This document shows, in pieces, positions 60,330 through 64,000 of a stretch of 64,000 nucleotides of DNA (the first letter of the stretch is position 1; the number at the start of each line of letters is the position of its first letter). The position numbers and the translations under genes are program-made. The DNA comes from Fomitopsis serialis. Its lineage: Eukaryota > Basidiomycota > Agaricomycetes > Polyporales > Fomitopsidaceae. Location: positions 806,001-870,000 of the forward strand of contig NW_025954964.1 of the NCBI RefSeq assembly GCF_022376445.1, written 5' to 3'. The notes beneath the pieces are model-generated. The model did not search any database. It was not told where the DNA came from and worked only from the letters and a program-made list of their open reading frames with translations.

Positions 60330-60458
60330 ATGCCTGCGGCACACTCTGTACGTCCCACCCTGCGACGCGACACCAAGTATGAGCAGGACCTGATCTGCAC
60401 GACATCTCAGATTTGGCGCTGCAACTCACAGATGATCGGGGATTCACGTGTATACTGA
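60330..60458 (+). pseudogene. Possible 5' remnant of the same family, copy 4
   Basis: The start context atcatgcctgcgg is shared with copies 1 and 2. The peptide MPAAHSVRPTLRRDTKYEQD resembles their heads (compare EQEKRLSDQL in copy 2), but the KYGCLWEE domain is missing and the frame ends after 43 codons. It is divergent from copy 3, about 220 bp away. Weak evidence. Confidence 0.3.
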
Positions 60459-60959
60459 ACGCTTCTCCTCCCGACTCCGAGTAGAATTTGACTACTAGAG
60501 CATTGGGACCTTGTTCCATGCAGCGGGTGAGCTGAAGCTCTGCACGGTGCAGCCTCGTTCATGGCATGCGCACCGTCGCCATAAGCCAATCAATAGTAAA
60601 TGTGATCTCACCAGCGTCGGCTGCGGGCCGTATCCGAGGACGGTCGCGGCCTGTTGCCTGAGTATCTGCGTCCACAAATGAGAGCACCGCCGTTACGGGC
60701 CATGCCAGTCCTCGGATTCGCCTACACCAGCCGTCTGTGGAGCTGTTTCAGAAGACATGACCAACGTACCTCGTTTTATTGGACGACAACCGGCCAGTAA
60801 ACGCTCTCTGAATACTGAATACCAAGACAGCAGGTATTCCAGTCACAAATATGTGCGCATAGTACGAACCCTATAAAAGGAGTGCGCTCGTACCGTCAAC
60901 CCCAGTCAACAACCACACAACCTAGTACTCATCACTAGACTCCTCGCATATCAACTACA
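60459..60959. promoter_or_regulatory. Spacer and promoter of the 31-aa Cys peptide gene
   Basis: 500 bp without a gene. A consensus TATAAAA at 60872-60878 lies 82 bp before ATG 60960, followed by an A/C-rich 5'UTR without ATG, typical of strongly expressed fungal genes. Confidence 0.6.
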
Positions 60960-61106
60960 ATGTCTGTGAGTACTTGCATCGATCTCACCGGGCTTCTCGA
61001 CTGACCGATGCGTCAGGACAAGGCAACCTGCGCTAACGTCCAAGCCAACGGCGGCTCCTGCACATACCCCGCGTGCGGCTGCGCGGAGCCCCCCAAGAGC
61101 AAGTGA
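60960..61106 (+). CDS. 31-aa Cys-containing peptide (metallothionein-like?)
   Basis: Two exons: 60960-60965 (ATG TCT) and 61017-61106, with a 51-bp GTGAGT..CAG intron. The peptide is MSDKATCANVQANGGSCTYP followed by ACGCAEPPKSK. It has four Cys (positions 7, 17, 22, 24), a C-x-C pair, no signal peptide and many small residues. Size, Cys layout and the strong TATA promoter recall small basidiomycete metallothioneins, but the Cys count is low, so metal binding is only a hypothesis. The gene is too short for routine ORF calling. The well-formed splice sites and a stop soon after AEPPKSK support it as real. Confidence 0.65.
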
Positions 61107-61882
61107 ACGCTCCCCGGGCACTCCCGTCGCAGAGATCGCAGGTGAGCTGTCCTGCGAAGATGAGAACCAGCTGGTTAACGGCTTGAGCAGCTATAGATGC
61201 TTGCCTTCGTTGATAGGGATTAGCTGGGTGAAAGGGTGGTGTATAGCATACACTTTGACCTAACCACAATTCGCGGGCGAAAATGACGAATCTACGTTGT
61301 TGATATTCTTGGTGTCTTGGAGGGTGTAGAATCCCGTGAATCAGGACGAAATCTGCTTCAGTAATTTGTCGGCAAGCTGAACCAGGCTAGCAACAGTCCC
61401 CAGGTTTCGGAGGTCTAGAAACAGTTACCATGCGGAGCGGACGAAGCAAACGCAGCTCTGCAACGCCAGCGGTTAGTACGTCTCGCCAATTACGAATCTA
61501 GAGTTATGGTGGGAGGCGTTTGCCGAGGACCTGAAGCTGAGTACTGAGTGCTGAGCGCTGAGTACCCACCTGGGCACGTTGATCAGCATGTATCGGCCTC
61601 CCCAAACGTGGGATGTTGAATGTAGATCCATGGATACATCGGGAGTTACCTGAAAAGGCAACTTGGGCGGGATTGAGCGTACGGTACTGCCCACCCGGGA
61701 TCGTTCTAGGATGTGACCGGGAAAAGAGCGATCGTGACGGGTTGTTTCACATTTGAATACGGGGGTGTACCTGCATACGGGATATGGGATATGGTTGCTC
61801 TCTGTAACGGGCGACTGGATTGCGAGAAAGGAGGCGCTGGAGGGAGAACGATTTGTAGCCACGTGTGGGCGGCAGGAAGGGG
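61107..61882. other. Intergenic, no gene recognised
   Basis: About 775 bp of 3' flank and promoter before the Sec7-type gene. No supported ORF. Confidence 0.45.
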
Positions 61883-64000
61883 ATGTGCGTCGCTGGCGGA
61901 GGCGGGCTTGACACACGCGACTCTGCGACGCGGCCTGCCAATCTGGCGTCCCTCTTCAGACAGCCGTCGCCGCGGTCGCCTGCACCGCCCTCCGCATTCC
62001 CCTCTGGTCTCCACGCCATCGGGCCCAGCGACATCCATGCCTCCCGACGCACCTCCCGCTCCGATTTAGACTTTGAACAGGCTCTGCGCGCAGGCGGCAC
62101 CGTCGTCCTCAAGGAGAGCCTCGACGTAGACAGCTTAGGTGCTGATCTCTCCAACGCTTCCATCTCCTTCTCCTCTTCTTCCCCTCCCCTCGCAGGCCCC
62201 GTATACCCGCCACCCCCACCATCGTGCCCCCACCCCCTCTCCCGTCGCGAGTCCCCACCCGCCGCCGTCCGCGTCCTCGTCCACCCGCTCCAACCTGGCG
62301 CCGTCGTCGTCCTCGTCGACGGCGGACTTTCTGCCCGAGGAGCCGGACGGCGAGTACCACACCAAGCGGCGCTCCATGTATCGCTCGCCCGGCACCGCGA
62401 GTAGCCCGGACCTCGCGACCCTGCTACGTAAAGCGAAGGCCCGCGGCTCTGCTCCCAGCGACGGCAGGACCCTCGACTCACCGACGACACCCAGCAGGCC
62501 CGATGCATATCAAGGCCAGCGGTTCTCGACGTCGTCACCGGCGCCCTCGCCGCAGGTGACGCCTGCGCCGAAGGGCAGACTCAAGCCGAATCCGTTCATG
62601 GACCTCGCTCATGACGGCAACACGAGTGCAGAGTGGGTCATGACCAGCCCGGCCAAGGTGCGTCTCCCGAGATGTTGCATTGTCTCTGCCACTCATGTTC
62701 TCTGCCACTCATGTTCTCTGCCACTCATGTTCTCTGCCACTCATGTCTCTCAGAATGCAAAGTCTTCCGTCCGCCAAAAGACGTCTGCTTTCCTGGGCAA
62801 GATGCTCGGCCAGTCTAGCACCCGCGAACGCTCAGTGAGTCGTTCCCCTGTGCGGCCCACATCCGGTGCACTGACACGCCGCAGCGAACCATCACATCAT
62901 CGCCGTCAACGACATCTGTCGCATCGTATCCGTCCACGCCGCTCATGGACGCGTTTACACCGCCCGTGCCTCCCATCCCGCCAAAGCACCGGCAGAATTT
63001 TGTCTCCCCTCGCACGGATCCGTCGGACGTGTTCAGCGACACGTCGAGCGTCAACAAAAGTCTGCCGTCGGCGCCCTCGGACGCGGACGACGTCTCGCTC
63101 GTGATGGTGGAGCGGTCGCGCTCGCCTTCGCCGACAACGACGCTCCGGCAGCGGCCGACCTCGGCCTCAAATCACACTCGGACAGCGAGCCGCGGGCACA
63201 AGCGGCGGAGCATGAGCGTAAGTGACGCAGACGTTCAGAAGGCGATAGCGGCTGCACAGGGCGCAGGACCGTCAACGCCCGCCCGCGCATCGGGCGAAGG
63301 TCGCCGGCCGGAGGTATGGGGGCGTACTCTGAGTGGCATTATCTCTGACTTCCGCGGTGAGCTCTCGCAGCTCGATACCGCGACATCACTCGACCTGCGC
63401 GATCCGACGACGCCGGCGCGCCGACCTGCACTCGCCGCTCTGCGTGCACAGAGCGACGGCGCGACGAGCAAAGAGGACAGCCCCACGCGGCCGACGTTAA
63501 AGCCGATAGTGTCCTCGCCTGCGAAGATGCTGACGCCTACGTTCAACCTACAACCTGCCGAGGCGAGCATGTCAGGCGACATGACCGCCTCACCACCGTC
63601 ACTCCGTCCGGTCTCTCTGCAGCACTCGCCTATCCGTGCACGTTCAGGTTCGGTGAATGCAGGCCCGCCCCGCGTGTCGTCGCTCAAGTACGGCCCACGC
63701 TCGCCCCAGATGCGCAGCGGGAGCGGATCGCTCGCGTCCGTCAGCATGGGCATGGGTGGCGCAGGGACGGAGCGTCTCCGGGCGCAGCACCGCTCGACGG
63801 CGTCAACGTCGGAACCGTCGCTCGTACCTGCGTCGGACATTGGCGGGGAGCACATTACGCGGTTTGCGCTGAGCAGCGCCGGCGCACGAAGCTCGCCGGT
63901 CAAGGGCTCGGGCGAGGATAGCACGGACCTGGATGCACGGGGACGGGAGCTGGCGGAGCGATGCTGGACGGAGGACGAGGACTTCATGGCGAAGGACAAG
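61883..64000 (+). CDS. Probable Sec7-domain ARF-GEF, N-terminal part
   Basis: The gene continues past the window. The start is uncertain; the first ATG in frame is at 61883 (MCVAGGGGLDTRDSATRPAN). The first coding part runs to 62657 and changes frame near 62215, in a C-rich run (one extra or two lost bases). Then come 62754-62834 and 62885 to the end. The product is a long Ser/Pro-rich region (SRSDLDFEQALRAGGTVVLK, ATLLRKAKARGSAPSDGRTL, RQKTSAFLGKMLGQSSTRER, SPAKMLTPTFNLQPAEA). The last residues, GRELAERCWTEDEDFMAKDK, look like the beginning of a fungal Sec7 domain of the Syt1 type, which recruits and activates ARF GTPases at the Golgi. The domain itself lies outside the window, so the assignment is tentative. 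Confidence 0.55.
62683..62746 (+). repeat. 16-bp tandem repeat x4 inside an intron
   Basis: Four exact copies of tctctgccactcatgt fill most of the 96-bp intron 62658-62753 of the Sec7-type gene. Without three copies the intron would have the usual ~48 bp length, so it grew by tandem duplication. Confidence 0.95.

Noticed and set aside
1..64000. CRISPR arrays, insertion sequences, prokaryotic operons
   Set aside because: No spaced direct repeats of array type, and gene structure is clearly eukaryotic with spliceosomal introns.

Overview
This 64-kb window is nuclear DNA of a filamentous basidiomycete, most likely an Agaricomycete. The grounds are dense genes on both strands, many short GT..AG introns (mostly 49-70 bp), GC-rich exons, and typical families: a C2H2 plus Zn2Cys6 transcription factor, a CPA1 Na+/H+ antiporter, a CNT nucleoside transporter, an APQ12-like protein, a spliced ODC antizyme and small secreted proteins. 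Gene models were spliced by eye; exon phases were checked where exon coordinates are given. The first and last genes run off the window.

Layout. 0-15.4 kb: 3' end of a Ser-rich protein gene, the transcription factor, a GT61-type glycosyltransferase, a Gly-rich CC-motif membrane protein, a small secreted Cys protein, a mitochondrial pyruvate carrier subunit (minus strand), an APQ12-like protein and a conserved 152-aa protein. 15.4-20.2 kb holds no recognisable gene. 20.2-31 kb: an MFS sugar/polyol transporter, a DCAF7/WDR68-like WD40 protein, a CNT transporter, a J-protein (minus), a 933-bp retroposed insertion with poly(A) tail and 16-bp target-site duplication, and a conserved membrane protein (minus). 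31-48 kb: two copies of a segment carrying the 3' end of the uS5/RPS2 gene plus an Na+/H+ antiporter. Between them lie an Smr-domain protein, two small CC-motif ORFs, an antizyme with a +1 frameshift site, a Ser-rich protein and the complete RPS2 gene. 48-54 kb: a complex I NUZM-like subunit, a Tat-SF1/CUS2 splicing factor and a type II PI 4-kinase. 54-60.5 kb: a cluster of three (perhaps four) paralogues of an unrecognised family. 60.9-64 kb: a 31-aa Cys-containing peptide gene and the 5' part of a probable Sec7 ARF-GEF.

Many genes here are housekeeping or transport genes with no operon-like logic. Points of biological interest are the antizyme recoding site, the RPS2-antiporter segmental duplication, the unknown paralogue cluster and the retroposed insertion.

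Caution for users: about a dozen otherwise well-conserved genes carry single-base frame breaks, nearly all equivalent to loss of one base and often in C or G runs. Other genes in the window are clean. This looks like residual indel error in the assembly rather than widespread pseudogenisation. Each break is noted in its gene entry.
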